This document shows positions 51,001 to 64,000 of a DNA stretch of 64,000 nucleotides, piece after piece. This stretch comes from Bathymodiolus brooksi. Its lineage: Eukaryota > Mollusca > Bivalvia > Mytilida > Modiolidae. A program made the translations under genes and the position numbers. Each line of letters starts with the position of its first letter. Within the stretch, counting starts at the first letter, position 1. The notes under the pieces were generated by a model. It searched no databases, was not told where the DNA came from, and saw only the letters and a list, made by a program, of their open reading frames with translations. The stretch covers positions 19,329,804 to 19,393,803 of the forward strand of contig OY804579.1 in assembly GCA_963680875.1 (NCBI GenBank), read 5' to 3'.

Positions 51001-54000
51001 GAAGGTAGAACCTGTTAGTTAGACCATTACAGCAGCAGGGTCAATGAATGCTAGTGGTTAACTGAGTTAACTACTAGCTAGGAAGGTAGAACCTGTTAGT
51101 TAGACCATTACAGCAGCATGGTCAATGGATGCTAGTGATTAACTGAGCTGACTACTAGCTAGGAAGGTAGAACCTGTTAGTCAGACCATTACAGCAGCAG
51201 GGTCAATGGATACTAGTGGTTAAAGGATCTGACTACTAGCTAGGAAGGTAGAACCTGTTAGTTAGACCATTACAGCAGCAGGGTCAATGGATACTAGTGG
51301 TTAACTGAGCTGACTACTAGCTAGGAAGGTAGAACCTGTTAGTTAAACCATTACAGCAGCAGGGTCAATGAATACTAGTGGTCAACTGAGCTGACTACTA
51401 GCTAGGAAGGTAGAACCTGTTAATTAGACCATTACAGCAGCAGGGTCAATGGATACTAGTGGTTAACTGTGCTGACTACTAGCTAGGAAGGTAGAACCTT
51501 TTAGTTAGACCATTACATCAGCAGAGTCAATGGATGCTAGTGGTTAACTGAGCTGACTACTAGCTAGGAAGGTAGAACCTATTAATTAGACCATTACAGC
51601 AGCATGGTCAATGGATACTAGTGGTTAATTGAGCTGACTACTAGCTAGGAAGGTATAACCTGTTAGTCAGACCATTACAGCAGCAGGGTCAATGGATACT
51701 AGTGGTTAACTGAGCTGACTACTAACTAGGAAGGTAGAACCTGTTAGTCAGACCATTACAGCAGCAGGGTCAATGGATACTAGTGGTTAGCTGAGCTAAC
51801 TACTAGCTAGGAAGGTATAACCTGTTAGTCAGACCATTACAGCAGCATGGTCAATGGATGCTAGTGGTTAACTGAGCTGACTACTAGCTAGGAAGGTAGA
51901 ACCTGTTAGTTAGACCTTTACAGCAGCAGGGTCAATGGATGCTAGTGGTTAACTGAGTTAACTACTAGCTAGGAAGGTAGAACCTGTTAGTTAGACCATT
52001 ACAGCTGCAGGGTCAATGGATACTAGTGGTTAACTGAGCTGACTACTAGCTAGGAAGGTAGAACCTGTTAATTAGACCATTACAGCAGCAGGGTCAATGG
52101 ATACTAGTGGTTAACTGAGCTGACTACTAGCTAGGAAGGTAGAACCTGTTAGCTAGACCATTACATCAGCAGAGTCAATGGATGCTAGTGGTTAACTGAA
52201 CTGACTACTAGCTAGGAAGGTAGAACCTATTAGTTAGACCATTACAGCAGCATGGTCAATGGATACTAGTGGTTAACTGAGCTGACTACTAGCTAGGAAG
52301 GTATAACCTGTTAGTCAGACCATTACAACAGCATGGTCAATGGATACTAGTGGTTAACTGAGCTGACTACTAACTAGGAAGGTAGAACTTGTTAGCCAGA
52401 CCATTACAGCAGCAGGATCAATGAATACTAGTGGTTAGCTGAGCTAACTACTAGCTAGGAAGGTATAACCTGTTAGTCAGACCATTACAGCAGCATGGTT
52501 AATGGATGCTAGTGGTTAACTGAGCTGACTACTAGCTAGGAAGGTAGAACCTGTTAGTCAGACCATTACAGCAGCAGTGTCAATGGATGCTAGTGGTTAA
52601 ATGAGCTGACTACTAGCTAGGAAGGTAGAATCTGTTAGTTATACCATTACAGCAGCAGGGTCAATGGATACTAGTGGTTAACTGAGCTGTCTACTAGCTA
52701 GGAAGGTATAACCTGTTAGTTAGACCATTACAGCAGCATGGTCAATGGATACTAGTGGTTAGCTGAGCTGACTACTAACTAGGAAGGTAGAACCTGTTAG
52801 TCAGACCATTACAGCAGCAGGGTCAATGGATGCTAGTGGTTAACTGAGCTAACTACTAGCTAGGAAGGTAGAACCTGTTAGTTAGACCATTACAACAGCA
52901 GGGTCAATGGATGCTAGTAGTTAACTGAGCTGACTACTAGCTAGGAAGGTAGAACCTGTTAGTTGGACCATTACAGCAGCAGGGTCAATGAATGCTAGTG
53001 GTTAACTGAGTTAACTACTAGCTAGGAAGGTAGAACCTGTTAGTTAGACCATTACAGCAGCATGGTCAATGGATGCTTGTGATTAACTGAGCTGACTACT
53101 AGCTAGGAAGGTAGAACCTGTTAGTCAGACCATTACAGCAGCAGGGTCAATGGATACTAGTGGTTAAAGGATCTGACTACTAGCTAGGAAGGTAGAACCT
53201 GTTAGTTAGACCATTACAGCAGCAGGGTCAATGGATACTAGTGGTTAACTGAGCTGACTACTAGCTAGGAAGGTAGAACCTGTTAGCTAAACCATTACAG
53301 CAGCAAGGTCAATGAATACTAGTGGTCAACTGAGCTGACTACTAGCTAGGAAGGTAGAACCTGTTAGTTAGACCATTACAGCAGCAGGGTCAATGGATAC
53401 TAGTGGTTAACTGTGCTGACTACTAGCTAGGAAGGTAGAACCTTTTAGTTAGACCATTACATCAGCAGAGTCAATGGATGCTAGTGGTTAACTGAGCTAA
53501 CTACTAGCTAGGAAGGTAGAACCTATTAATTAGACCATTACAGCAGCAGGGTCAATGGATACTAGTGGTTAACTGAGCTGACTACTAGCTAGGAAGGTAT
53601 AACCTGTTAGTCAGACCATTACAGCAGCATGATCAATGGATGCTAGTGGTTAACTGAGCTGACCACTAGCTAGGAAGGTAGAACCTGTTAGTTAGACCTT
53701 TACAGCAGCAGGGTCAATGGATGCTAGTGGTTAACTGAGTTAACTACTAGCTAGGAAGGTAGAACCTGTTAGTTAGACCATTACAGCTGCAAGGTCAATG
53801 GATACTAGTGGTTAACTGAGCTGACTACTAGCTAGGAAGGTAGAACCTGTTAGTTAAACCATTACAGAAGTAGGGTAAATGAATACTAGTGGTCAACTGA
53901 GCTGCCTACTAGCTAGGAAGGTAGAACCTGTTAATTAGACCATTACAGCAACAGGGTCAATGGATACTAATGGTTAACTGAGCTGACTACTAGCTAGGAA

Positions 54001-55440
54001 GGTAGAACCTGTTAGTTAGACCATTACATCAGCAGAGTCAATGGATGCTAGTGGTTAACTGAACTGACTACTAGCTAGGAAGGTAGAACCTATTAATTAG
54101 ACCATTACAGCAGCATGGTCAATGGATACTAGTGGTTAACTGAGCTGACCACTAGCTAGGAAGGTATAACCTGTTAGTCAGACCATTACAACAGCATGGT
54201 CAATGGATACTAGTGGTTAATTGAGCTGACTACTAACTAGGAAGGTAGAACCTGTTAGTCAGACCATTACAGCAGCAGGATCAATGAATACTAGTGGTTA
54301 GCTGAGCTAACTACTAGCTAGGAAGGTAGAACCTGTTAGTCAGACCATTACAGCAGCATGGTTAATGGATGCTAGTGGTTAACTGAGCTGACTACTAGCT
54401 AGGAAGGTAGAACCTGTTAGTCAGACCATTACAGCAGCAGGGTCAATGGATGCTAGTGGTTAAATGAGCTGATTACTAGCTAGGAAGGTAGAACCTGTTA
54501 GTCAGACCATTACAGCAGCAGGGTCAATGCATGCTAGTGGTTAAATGAGCTGACTACTAGCTAGGAAGGTAGAATCTGTTAGTTATACCATTACAGCAGC
54601 AGGGTCAATGGATACTAGTGGTTATCTGAGCTGACTACTAGCTAGGAAGGTATAACCTGTTAGTTAGACCATTACAGCAGCATGGTCAATGGATACTAGT
54701 GGTTAACTGAGCTGACTACTAGCTAGGAAGGTATAACCTGTTAGTTAGACCATTACAGCAGCAGGGTCAATGGATACTAGTGGTTAACTGAGCTGACTAC
54801 TAGCTAGGAAGATATAACCTGTTAGTCAGACCATTACAGCAGCATGGTCAATGGATGCTAGTGGTTGACTGAGCTGACTACTAGCTAGGAAGGTAGAACC
54901 TGTTAGTTAGACCTTTACAGCAGCAGGGTCGATGGATGCTAGTGGTTAACTGAGCTAACTACTAGCTAGGAAGGTAGAACCTGTTAGTTAGACCATTACA
55001 ACAGCAGGGTCAATGGATGCTAGTAGTTAACTGAGCTGACTACTAACTAGGAAGGTAGAACCTTTTAGTCAGACCATTACAGCAGCAGTGTCAATGGATG
55101 CTAGTGGTTAACTGAGTTAACTACTAGCTAGGAAGGTAGAACCTGTTAGTTAGACCATTACAGCAGCATGGTCAATGGATGCTAGTGGTTATCTGAGCTG
55201 ACTACTAGCTAGGAAGGTAGAACCTGTTAGTTGGACCATTACAGCAGCAGGGTCAATGAATGCTAGTGGTTAACTGAGTTAACTACTAGCTAGGAAGGTA
55301 GAACCTGTTAGTTAGACCATTACAGCAGCATGGTCAATGGATGCTTGTGATTAACTGAGCTGACTACTAGCTAGGAAGGTAGAACCTGTTAGTCAGACCA
55401 TTACAGCAGCAGGGTCAATGGATACTAGTGGTTAAAGGAT
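48022..55440. repeat. 1,944-bp and 2,268-bp higher-order units in the 81-bp array
   Basis: The rare variant TTAAAGGATCTG marks 49276, 51220 and 53164, each 1,944 bp (24 monomers) apart, and then 55432, 2,268 bp (28 monomers) later. The variant TAGGGTAAATG marks 53871 and 56139, again 2,268 bp apart. The block therefore expanded from 24 to 28 monomers before the last duplication. End points of the blocks are approximate. Confidence 0.9.
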
Positions 55441-57499
55441 CTGACTACTAGCTAGGAAGGTAGAACCTGTTAGTTAGACCATTACAGAAGCAGGGTCAAT
55501 GGATACTAGTGGTTAACTGAGCTGACTACTAGCTAGGAAGGTAGAACCTGTTAGCTAAACCATTACAGCAGCAGGGTCAATGAATACTAGTGGTCAACTG
55601 AGCTGACTACTAGCTAGGAAGGTAGAACCTGTTAGTTAGACCATTACAGCAGCAGGGTCAATGGATACTAGTGGTTAACTGTGCTGACTACTAGCTAGGA
55701 AGGTAGAACCTTTTAGTTAGACCATTACATCAGCAGAGTCAATGGATGCTAGTGGTTAACTGAGCTAACTACTAGCTAGGAAGGTAGAACCTATTAATTA
55801 GACCATTACAGCAGCAGGGTCAATGGATACTAGTGGTTAACTGAGCTGACTACTAGCTAGGAAGGTATAACCTGTTAGTCAGACCATTACAGCAGCATGA
55901 TCAATGGATGCTAGTGGTTAACTGAGCTGACTACTAGCTAGGAAGGTAGAACCTGTTAGTTAGACCTTTACAGCAGCAGGGTCAATGGATGCTAGTGGTT
56001 AACTGAGTTAACTACTAGCTAGGAAGGTAGAACCTGTTAGTTAGACCATTACAGCTGCAAGGTCAATGGATACTAGTGGTTAACTGAGCTGACTACTAGC
56101 TAGGAAGGTAGAACCTGTTAGTTAAACCATTACAGAAGTAGGGTAAATGAATACTAGTGGTCAACTGAGCTGCCTACTAGCTAGGAAGGTAGAACCTGTT
56201 AATTAGACCATTACAGCAACAGGGTCAATGGATACTAGTGGTTAACTGAGCTGACTACTAGCTAGGAAGGTAGAACCTGTTAGTTAGACCATTACATCAG
56301 CAGAGTCAATGGATGCTAGTGGTTAACTGAACTGACTACTAGCTAGGAAGGTAGAACCTATTAATTAGACCATTACAGCAGCATGGTCAATGGATACTAG
56401 TGGTTAACTGAGCTGACTACTAGCTAGGAAGGTATAACCTGTTAGTCAGACCATTACAACAGCATGGTCAATGGATACTAGTGGTTAACTGAGCTGACTA
56501 CTAACTAGGAAGGTAGAACCTGTTAGTCAGACCATTACAGCAGCAGGATCAATGAATACTAGTGGTTAGCTGAGCTAACTACTAGCTAGGAAGGTAGAAC
56601 CTGTTAGTCAGACCATTACAGCAGCATGGTTAATGGATGCTAGTGGTTAACTGAGCTGACTACTAGCTAGGAAGGTAGAACCTGTTAGTCAGACCATTAC
56701 AGCAGCAGGGTCAATGGATGCTAGTGGTTAAATGAGCTGATTACTAGCTAGGAAGGTAGAACCTGTTAGTCAGACCATTACAGCAGCAGGGTCAATGCAT
56801 GCTAGTGGTTAAATGAGCTGACTACTAGCTAGGAAGGTAGAATCTGTTAGTTATACCATTACAGCAGCAGGGTCAATGGATACTAGTGGTTATCTGAGCT
56901 GACTACTAGCTAGGAAGGTATAACCTGTTAGTTAGACCATTACAGCAGCATGGTCAATGGATACTAGTGGTTAACTGAGCTGACTACTAGCTAGGAAGGT
57001 ATAACCTGTTAGTTAGACCATTACAGCAGCAGGGTCAATGGATACTAGTGGTTAACTGAGCTGACTACTAGCTAGGAAGATATAACCTGTTAGTCAGACC
57101 ATTACAGCAGCATGGTCAATGGATGCTAGTGGTTGACTGAGCTGACTACTAGCTAGGAAGGTAGAACCTGTTAGTTAGACCTTTACAGCAGCAGGGTCGA
57201 TGGATGCTAGTGGTTAACTGAGCTAACTACTAGCTAGGAAGGTAGAACCTGTTAGTCAGACCATTACAACAGCAGGGTCAATGGATGCTAGTAGTTAACT
57301 GAGCTGACTACTAACTAGGAAGGTAGAACCTTTTAGTCAGACCATTACAGCAGCAGTGTCAATGGATGCTAGTGGTTAACTGAGTTAACTACTAGCTAGG
57401 AAGGTAGAACCTGTTAGTTAGACCATTACAGCAGCATGGTCAATGGATGCTAGTGGTTATCTGAGCTGACTACTAGCTAGGAAGGTATAACCTGTTAGT

Positions 57500-60400
57500 C
57501 AGACCATTACAGCAGCAGAGTCAATGGATACTAGTGGTTAACCGAGTTGACTACTAGCTAGAAAGTTAGAACCTGTTAGTTAGACCATTACAGCAGCAGG
57601 GTCAATGGATACTAGTGGTTAACTGAGCTGACTACTAGCTAGAAAGTTAGAACCTGTTAGTTAAACCATTACAGCAGCAGGGTCAATGAATACTAGTGGT
57701 CAACTGAGCTGACTACTAGTTAGGAAAGTAGAACCTGTTAATTAGACCATTACAGCAGCAGTGTCAATGGATACTAGTGGTTAACTGAGCTGAACACTAG
57801 CTAGGAAGGTAGAACCTGTTAGTTAGACCATTACATCAGCAGAGTCAATGGATGCTAGTGGTTAACTGAGTTCACTACTAGCTAGGAAGGTAGAACCTGT
57901 TAGTCAGACCATTACAGCAGCAGGGTCAATGGATGCTAGTGGTTAAATGAACTGATTACTAGCTAGGAAGGTAGAACCTGTTAGTCAGACCATTACAGCA
58001 GCAGGGTCAATGCATGCTAGTGGTTAAATGAGCTGACTACTAGCTAGGAAGGTAGAATCTGTTAGTTATACCATTACAGCAGCAGGGTCAATGGATACTA
58101 GTGGTTAACTGAGCTGACTACTAGCTAGGAAGGTATAACCTGTTAGTTAGACCATTACAGCAGCATGGTCAATGGATACTAGTGGTTAACTGAGCTGACT
58201 ACTAGCTAGGAAGGTATAACCTGTTAGTTAGACCATTACAGCAGCATGGTCAATGGATACTAGTGGTTAACTGAGCTGACTACTAGCTAGGAAGATATAA
58301 CCTGTTAGTCAGACCATTACAGCAGAATGGTCAATGGATGCTAGTGGTTGACTGAGCTGACTACTAGCTAGGAAGGTAGAACCTGTTAGTTAGACCATTA
58401 CAGCAGCAGGGTCGATGGATGCTAGTGGTTAACTGAGCTAACTACTAGCTAGGAAGGTAGAACCTGTTAGTTAGACCATTACAACAGCAGGGTCAATGGA
58501 TGCTAGTAGTTAACTGAGCTGACTACTAGCTAGGAAGGTAGAACCTTTTAGTTAGACCATTACAGCAGCAGTGTCAATGGATGCTAGTGGTTAACTGAGT
58601 TAACTACTAGCTAGGAAGGTAGAACCTTTTAGTTAGACCATTACAGCAGCAGTGTCAATGGATGCTAGTGGTTAACTGGGTTAACTAATAGCTAGAAAGG
58701 TATAACCTGTTAGTCAGACCATTACAGCAGCAGAGTCAATGGATACTAGTGGTTAACTGAGCTGACTACTACCTAGGAAGGTAGAACCTGTTAGTTAGAC
58801 CATTACAGCAGCAGGGTCAATGGATACTAGTGGTTAACTGAGCTGACTACTAGCTAGGAAGTTAGAACCTGTTAGTTAAACCATTACAGCAGCATGGTCA
58901 ATGAATACTAGTGGTCAACTGAGCTGACTACTAGTTAGGAAAGTAGAACCTGTTAGTTAGACCATTACAGCAGCAGTGTCAATGGATACTAGTGGTTAAC
59001 TGAGCTGAACACTAGCTAGGAAGGTAGAACCTGTTAGTTAGACCATTACATCAGCAGAGTCAATGGATGCTAGTGGTTAATTGAGTTGACTACTAGCTAG
59101 GAAGGTAGAACCTATTAGTTAGACCATTACAGCAGCATGGTCAATGGATACTAGTGGTTAACTGAGCTGACTACTAACTAGGAAGGTAGAACCTGTTAGT
59201 CAGACCATTACAGCAGCAGGGCCAATGGATACTAGTGGTTAGCTGAGCTAACTACTAGCTAGGAAGGTATAACCTGTTAGTCAGACCATTACAGCAGCAT
59301 GGTCAATGGATACTAGTGGTTAACTGAGCTGACTACTAACTAGGAAGGTAGAACCTGTTAGTCAGACCATTACAGCAGCAGGATCAATGGATACTAGTGG
59401 TTAGCTGAGCTAACTATTAGCTAGGAAGGTATAACCTGTTAGTCAGACCATTACAGCAGCATGGTCAATGGATGCTAGTGGTTAACTGAGCTGACTACTA
59501 GCTAGGAAGGTATAACCTGTTAGTCAGACCATTACAGCAGCATGGTCAATGGATACTAGTGGTTAACCGAGCTGACTACTAGCTAGGAAGGTATAACCTG
59601 TTAGTCAGACCATTACAGCAGCATGGTCAATGGATACTAGTGGTTAACCGAGCTGACTACTAGCTAGGAAGGTATAACCTGTTAGTCAGACCATTACAGC
59701 AGCATGGTCAATGGATACTACTGGTTAACTGAGCTGACTACTAACTAGGAAGGTAGAACCTGTTAGTCAGACCATTACGGCAGCATGGTCAATGGATGCT
59801 AGTGGTTAACTGAGCTGACTACTAGCTAGGAAGGTAGAACCTGTTAGTCAGATCATTACAGCAGCAGGGTCAATGGATGCTAGTGGTTAACTGAGCTGAC
59901 TACTAGCTAGGAAGGTATAACCTGTTAGTTATACCATTACAGCAGCAGGGTCAATGGATACTAGTGGTTAACTGAGCTGATTACTAGCTAGGAAGGTAGA
60001 ACCTGCTAATTAGACCATTACAGCAGCAGTGTCAATGGATACTAATGGTTAACTGAGCTGACTACTAGCTAGGAAGGTAGAACCTGTTAGTTAGACCATT
60101 ACATCAGCATGGTCAATGGATGCTAGTAGTTGACTGAGCTGACTACTAGCTAGGAAGGTAGAACCTGTTAGTTAGACCTTTACAGCAGCAGGGTCGATGG
60201 ATACTAGTGGTTAACTGAGCTGACTACTAGCTAGGAAGATATAACCTGTTAGTCAGACCATTACAACAGCATGGTCAATGGATGCTAGTAGTTGACTGAG
60301 CTGACTACTAGCTAGGAAGGTAGAACCTGTTAGTCAGACCATTACAGCAGCATGGTCAATGGATACTAGTGGTTAACTGAGCTGACTACTAGCTAGGAAG

Positions 60401-63400
60401 ATATAACCTGTTAGTCAGACCTATACAACAGCATGGTCAATGGATGCTAGTAGTTGACTGAGCTGACTACTAGCTAGGAAGGTAGAACCTGTTAGTTAGA
60501 CCTTTACAGCAGCAGGGTCGATGGATGCTAGTGGTTAACTGAGTTAACTACTAGCTAGGAAGGTCGAAACTGTTAGTTAGACCATTACAACAGTAGGGTC
60601 AATGGATGCTAGTGGTTAACTGAGCTGACTACTAGCTAGGAAGGTAGAACCTGTTAGTTAGACCATTACAGCAGCAGGGTCAATGGATGCTAGTGGTTAA
60701 CTGAGTTAATTACTAGCTAGAAAGTTAGAACCTGTTAGTTAGACCATTACAGCAGCAGGGTCAATGGATACTAGTGGTTAACTGAGCTGACTACTAGCTA
60801 GAAAGTTAGAACCTGTTAGTTAAACCATTACAGCAGCAGGGTCAATGAATACTAGTGGTCAACTGAGCTGACTACTGGTTAGGAAAGTAGAACCTGTTAA
60901 TTAGACCATTACAGCAGCAGTGTCAATGGATACTAGTGGTTAACTGAGCTGAACACTAGCTAGGAAGGTAGAACCTGTTAGTTAGACCATTACATCAGCA
61001 GAGTCAATGGATGCTAGTGGTTAACTGAGTTGACTACTAGCTAGGAAGGTAGAACCTGTTAGTCAGACCATTACAGCAGCAGGGTCAATGGATGCTAGTG
61101 GTTAAATGAGCTGATTACTAGCTAGGAAGGTAGAACCTGTTAGTCAGACCATTACAGCAGCAGGGTCAATGCATGCTAGTGGTTAAATGAGCTGACTACT
61201 AGCTAGGAAGGTAGAATCTGTTAGTTATACCATTACAGCAGCAGGGTCAATGGATACTAGTGGTTAACTGAGCTGACTACTAGCTAGGAAGGTATAACCT
61301 GTTAGTTAGACCATTACAGCAGCATGGTCAATGGATACTAGTGGTTAACTGAGCTGACTACTAGCTAGGAAGGTATAACCTGTTAGTTAGACCATTACAG
61401 CAGCATGGTCAATGGATACTAGTGGTTAACTGAGCTGACTACTAGCTAGGAAGATATAACCTGTTAGTCAGACCATTACAGCAGAATGGTCAATGGATGC
61501 TAGTGGTTGACTGAGCTGACTACTAGCTAGGAAGGTAGAACCTGTTAGTTAGACCATTACAGCAGCAGGGTCGATGGATGCTAGTGGTTAACTGAGCTAA
61601 CTACTAGCTAGGAAGGTAGAACCTGTTAGTTAGACCATTACAGCGGCAGTGTCAATGGATGCTAGTGGTTAACTGAGTTAACTACTAGCTAGGAAGGTAG
61701 AACCTTTTAGTTAGACCATTACAGCAGCAGTGTCAATGGATGCTAGTGGTTAACTGGGTTAACTAATAGCTAGAAAGGTATAACCTGTTAGTCAGACCAT
61801 TACAGCAGCAGAGTTAATGGATACTAGTGGTTAACTGAGCTGACTACTACCTAGGAAGGTAGAACCTGTTAGTTAGACCATTACAGCAGCAGGGTCAATG
61901 GATACTAGTGGTTAACTGAGCTGACTACTAGCTAGGAAGGTAGAACCTGTTAGCTAAACCATTACAGCAGCATGGTCAATGAATACTAGTGGTCAACTGA
62001 GCTGACTACTAGTTAGGAAAGTAGATCCGGTTAATTAGACCATTACAGCAGCAGTGTCAATGGATACTAGTGGTTAACTGAGCTGAACACTAGCTAGGAA
62101 GGTAGAACCTGTTAGTTAGACCATTACATCAGCAGAGTCAATGGATGCTAGTGGTTAACTGAGTTAACTACTAGCTAGGAAGGTAGAACCTATTAGTTAG
62201 ACCATTACAGCAGCATGGTCAATGGATACTAGTGGTTAACTGAGCTGACTACTAACTAGGAAGGTAGAACCTGTTAGTCAGACCATTACAGCAGCATGGT
62301 CAATGGATACTAGTGGTTAACTGAGCTGACTACTAACTAGGAAGGTAGAACCTGTTAGTCAGACCATTACAGCAGCAGGATCAATGGATACTAGTGGTTA
62401 GCTGAGCTAACTATTAGCTAGGAAGGTATAACCTGTTAGTCAGACCATTACAGCAGCATGGTCAATGGATGCTAGTGGTTAACTGAGCTGACTACTAGCT
62501 AGGAAGGTATAACCTGTTAGTCAGACCATTACAGCAGCATGGTCAATGGATACTAGTGGTTAACCGAGCTGACTACTAGCTAGGAAGGTATAACCTGTTA
62601 GTCAGACCATTACAGCAGCATGGTCAATGGATACTAGTGGTTAACCGAGCTGACTACTAGCTAGGAAGGTATAACCTGTTAGTCAGACCATTACAGCAGC
62701 ATGGTCAATGGATACTACTGGTTAACTGAGCTGACTACTAACTAGGAAGGTAGAACCTGTTAGTCAGACCATTACAGCAGCATGGTCAATGGATGCTAGT
62801 GGTTAACTGAGCTGACTACTAGCTAGGAAGGTAGAACCTGTTAGTCAGACCATTACAGCAGCAGGGTCAATGGATGCTAGTGGTTAACTGAGCTGACTAC
62901 TAGCTAGGAAGGTAGAACCTGTTAGTTATACCATTACAGCAGCAGGGTCAATGGATACTAGTGGTTAACTGAGCTGACTACTAGCTAGGAAAGTAGAACC
63001 TGTTAATTAGACCATTACAGCAGCAGTGTCAATGGATACTAATGGTTAACTGAGCTGACTACTAGCTAGGAAGGTAGAACCTGTTAGTTAGACCATTACA
63101 TCAGCATGGTCAATGGATGCTAGTAGTTGACTGAGCTGACTACTAGCTAGGAAGGTAGAACCTGTTAGTTAGACCTTTACAGCAGCAGGGTCGATGGATA
63201 CTAGTGGTTAACTGAGCTGACTACTAGCTAGGAAGATATAACCTGTTAGTCAGACCATTACAACAGCATGGTCAATGGATGCTAGTAGTTGACTGAGCTG
63301 ACTACTAGCTAGGAAGGTAGAACCTGTTAGTCAGACCATTACAGCAGCATGGTCAATGGATACTAGTGGTTAACTGAGCTGACTACTAGCTAGGAAGATA

Positions 63401-63960
63401 TAACCTGTTAGTCAGACCTATACAACAGCATGGTCAATGGATGCTAGTAGTTGACTGAGCTGACTACTAGCTAGGAAGGTAGAACCTGTTAGTTAGACCT
63501 TTACAGCAGCAGGGTCGATGGATGCTAGTGGTTAACTGAGCTAACTACTAGCTAGGAAGGTCGAAACTGTTAGTTAGACCATTACAACAGTAGGGTCAAT
63601 GGATGCTAGTGGTTAACTGAGCTGACTACTAGCTAGGAAGGTAGAACCTGTTAGTTAGACCATTACAGCAGCAGGGTCAATGGATGCTAGTGGTTAACTG
63701 AGTTAATTACTAGCTAGGAAGGTAGAACCTGTTAGTTAGACCTTTACAGCAGCATGGTCAATGGATGCTAGTGGTTAACTGAGCTGACTACTAGCTAGGA
63801 AGGTAGAACCTGTTAGTCAGACCATTACAGCAGCAGGGTCAATGGATACTAGTGGTTAACTGAGCTGACTACTAGCTAGGAAGGTAGAACCTGTTAGTTA
63901 GACCTTTACAGCAGCAGGGTCCATGGATGCTAGTGGTTAACTGAGCTGACTACTAGCTAG
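57500..63960. repeat. About 3-kb higher-order unit (38/37 monomers) in the right part of the 81-bp array
   Basis: GTTAACTGGGTTAACTAATA marks 58671 and 61749, 3,078 bp (38 monomers) apart. ATGGATACTACTGG marks 59711 and 62708, 2,997 bp (37 monomers) apart, so one monomer was lost between the two marks in the second copy. These markers are absent from the left part of the array. Confidence 0.85.
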
Positions 63961-64000
63961 GAAGGTAGAACCTGTTAGTTAGACCTTTACAGCAGCATGG

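Larger units (their letters stand above)
48022..64000. repeat. 81-bp satellite array, at least 197 monomers, continuing past the window
   Basis: The monomer reads ACCTGTTAGTTAGACCATTA, CAGCAGCAGGGTCAATGGAT, GCTAGTGGTTAACTGAGCTG, ACTACTAGCTAGGAAGGTAG, A. The GCTGAC landmark at 48069 and at 63783 is exactly 194 x 81 bp apart, and intermediate markers also fall in phase, so substitutions accumulate without net indels. Recurrent variants include GGATACTAG/GGATGCTAG, CAGCATGGTC/CAGCAGGGTC, GTAGAACC/GTATAACC and GTTAGTC/GTTAGTT. All six frames of the consensus contain a stop, so it is not coding. The right edge is not reached. Confidence 0.98.

Noticed and set aside
48022..64000. CRISPR-like direct repeats
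   Set aside because: The array has no unique spacers: the whole 81 bp is repeated, and the setting is a eukaryotic genome.
48022..64000. Shared origin of the 81-bp and 76-bp satellites
   Set aside because: Both contain short CTAG/TTAG-type words and similar lengths, but I could not align the monomers beyond a few bases in either orientation.

Overview
The window looks like nuclear DNA of a mollusc, most likely a bivalve. It is AT-rich and carries several copies of a tRNA-headed SINE whose 3' end reads ...GTGGCGTTAAACACC followed by TCAA-type repeats, a tail I recognise from molluscan genomes. It also has a short dispersed element ending TTGTTATTACCC, a repeat ending AGCGGGGGTATA after a GGAC microsatellite, and decayed retroelement and Tc1-like fragments. 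I find no confident host protein-coding gene, rRNA gene or functional tRNA gene. Long open frames in the window are either tandem arrays whose unit length is a multiple of three or fragments of mobile elements.

Nearly half of the window (about 30 kb of 64 kb) is tandem repeat, in eight unrelated arrays: 55 bp (3.7-4.0 kb), 76 bp (5.6-13.5 kb), 87 bp (15.4-16.8 kb), alternating 177/168 bp (17.6-18.9 kb, inside a transposon-like insert), 41 bp (23.1-23.9 kb), an unrelated 41 bp (29.9-30.2 kb), 33 bp (30.3-32.7 kb) and 81 bp (48.0 kb to the window end). The 76-bp and 81-bp arrays have higher-order structure that can be measured from rare variants: 684 and 2,628 bp periods in the first; 1,944, 2,268 and about 3,078 bp periods in the second. 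The 81-bp array keeps exact register over 15.7 kb.

Between the arrays lie mobile-element remnants: a reverse-transcriptase element in two degraded copies (19.3-19.8 kb minus, with a YIDD motif; 43.4-43.9 kb plus) plus orphan copies of its 3' region (0-0.2, 14.2, 19.9, 38.5 and 45.9 kb); a LINE C-terminal fragment (40.1 kb); a Tc1-like transposase fragment (34.95 kb); and four kinds of foldback (palindromic) element at 13.9, 36.8/47.5, 40.3 and 41.1 kb. Three SINE types appear to share one 3' tail. Several insertions are nested, one with a clear 14-bp target duplication.

The remaining intervals are AT-rich sequence in which I see no gene. The best candidate for host regulatory DNA is 21.04-21.50 kb, a CpG-containing stretch with E2F-, ETS- and TCGCGAGA-like motifs. 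Family assignments come from recognising motifs by eye; no database was searched.
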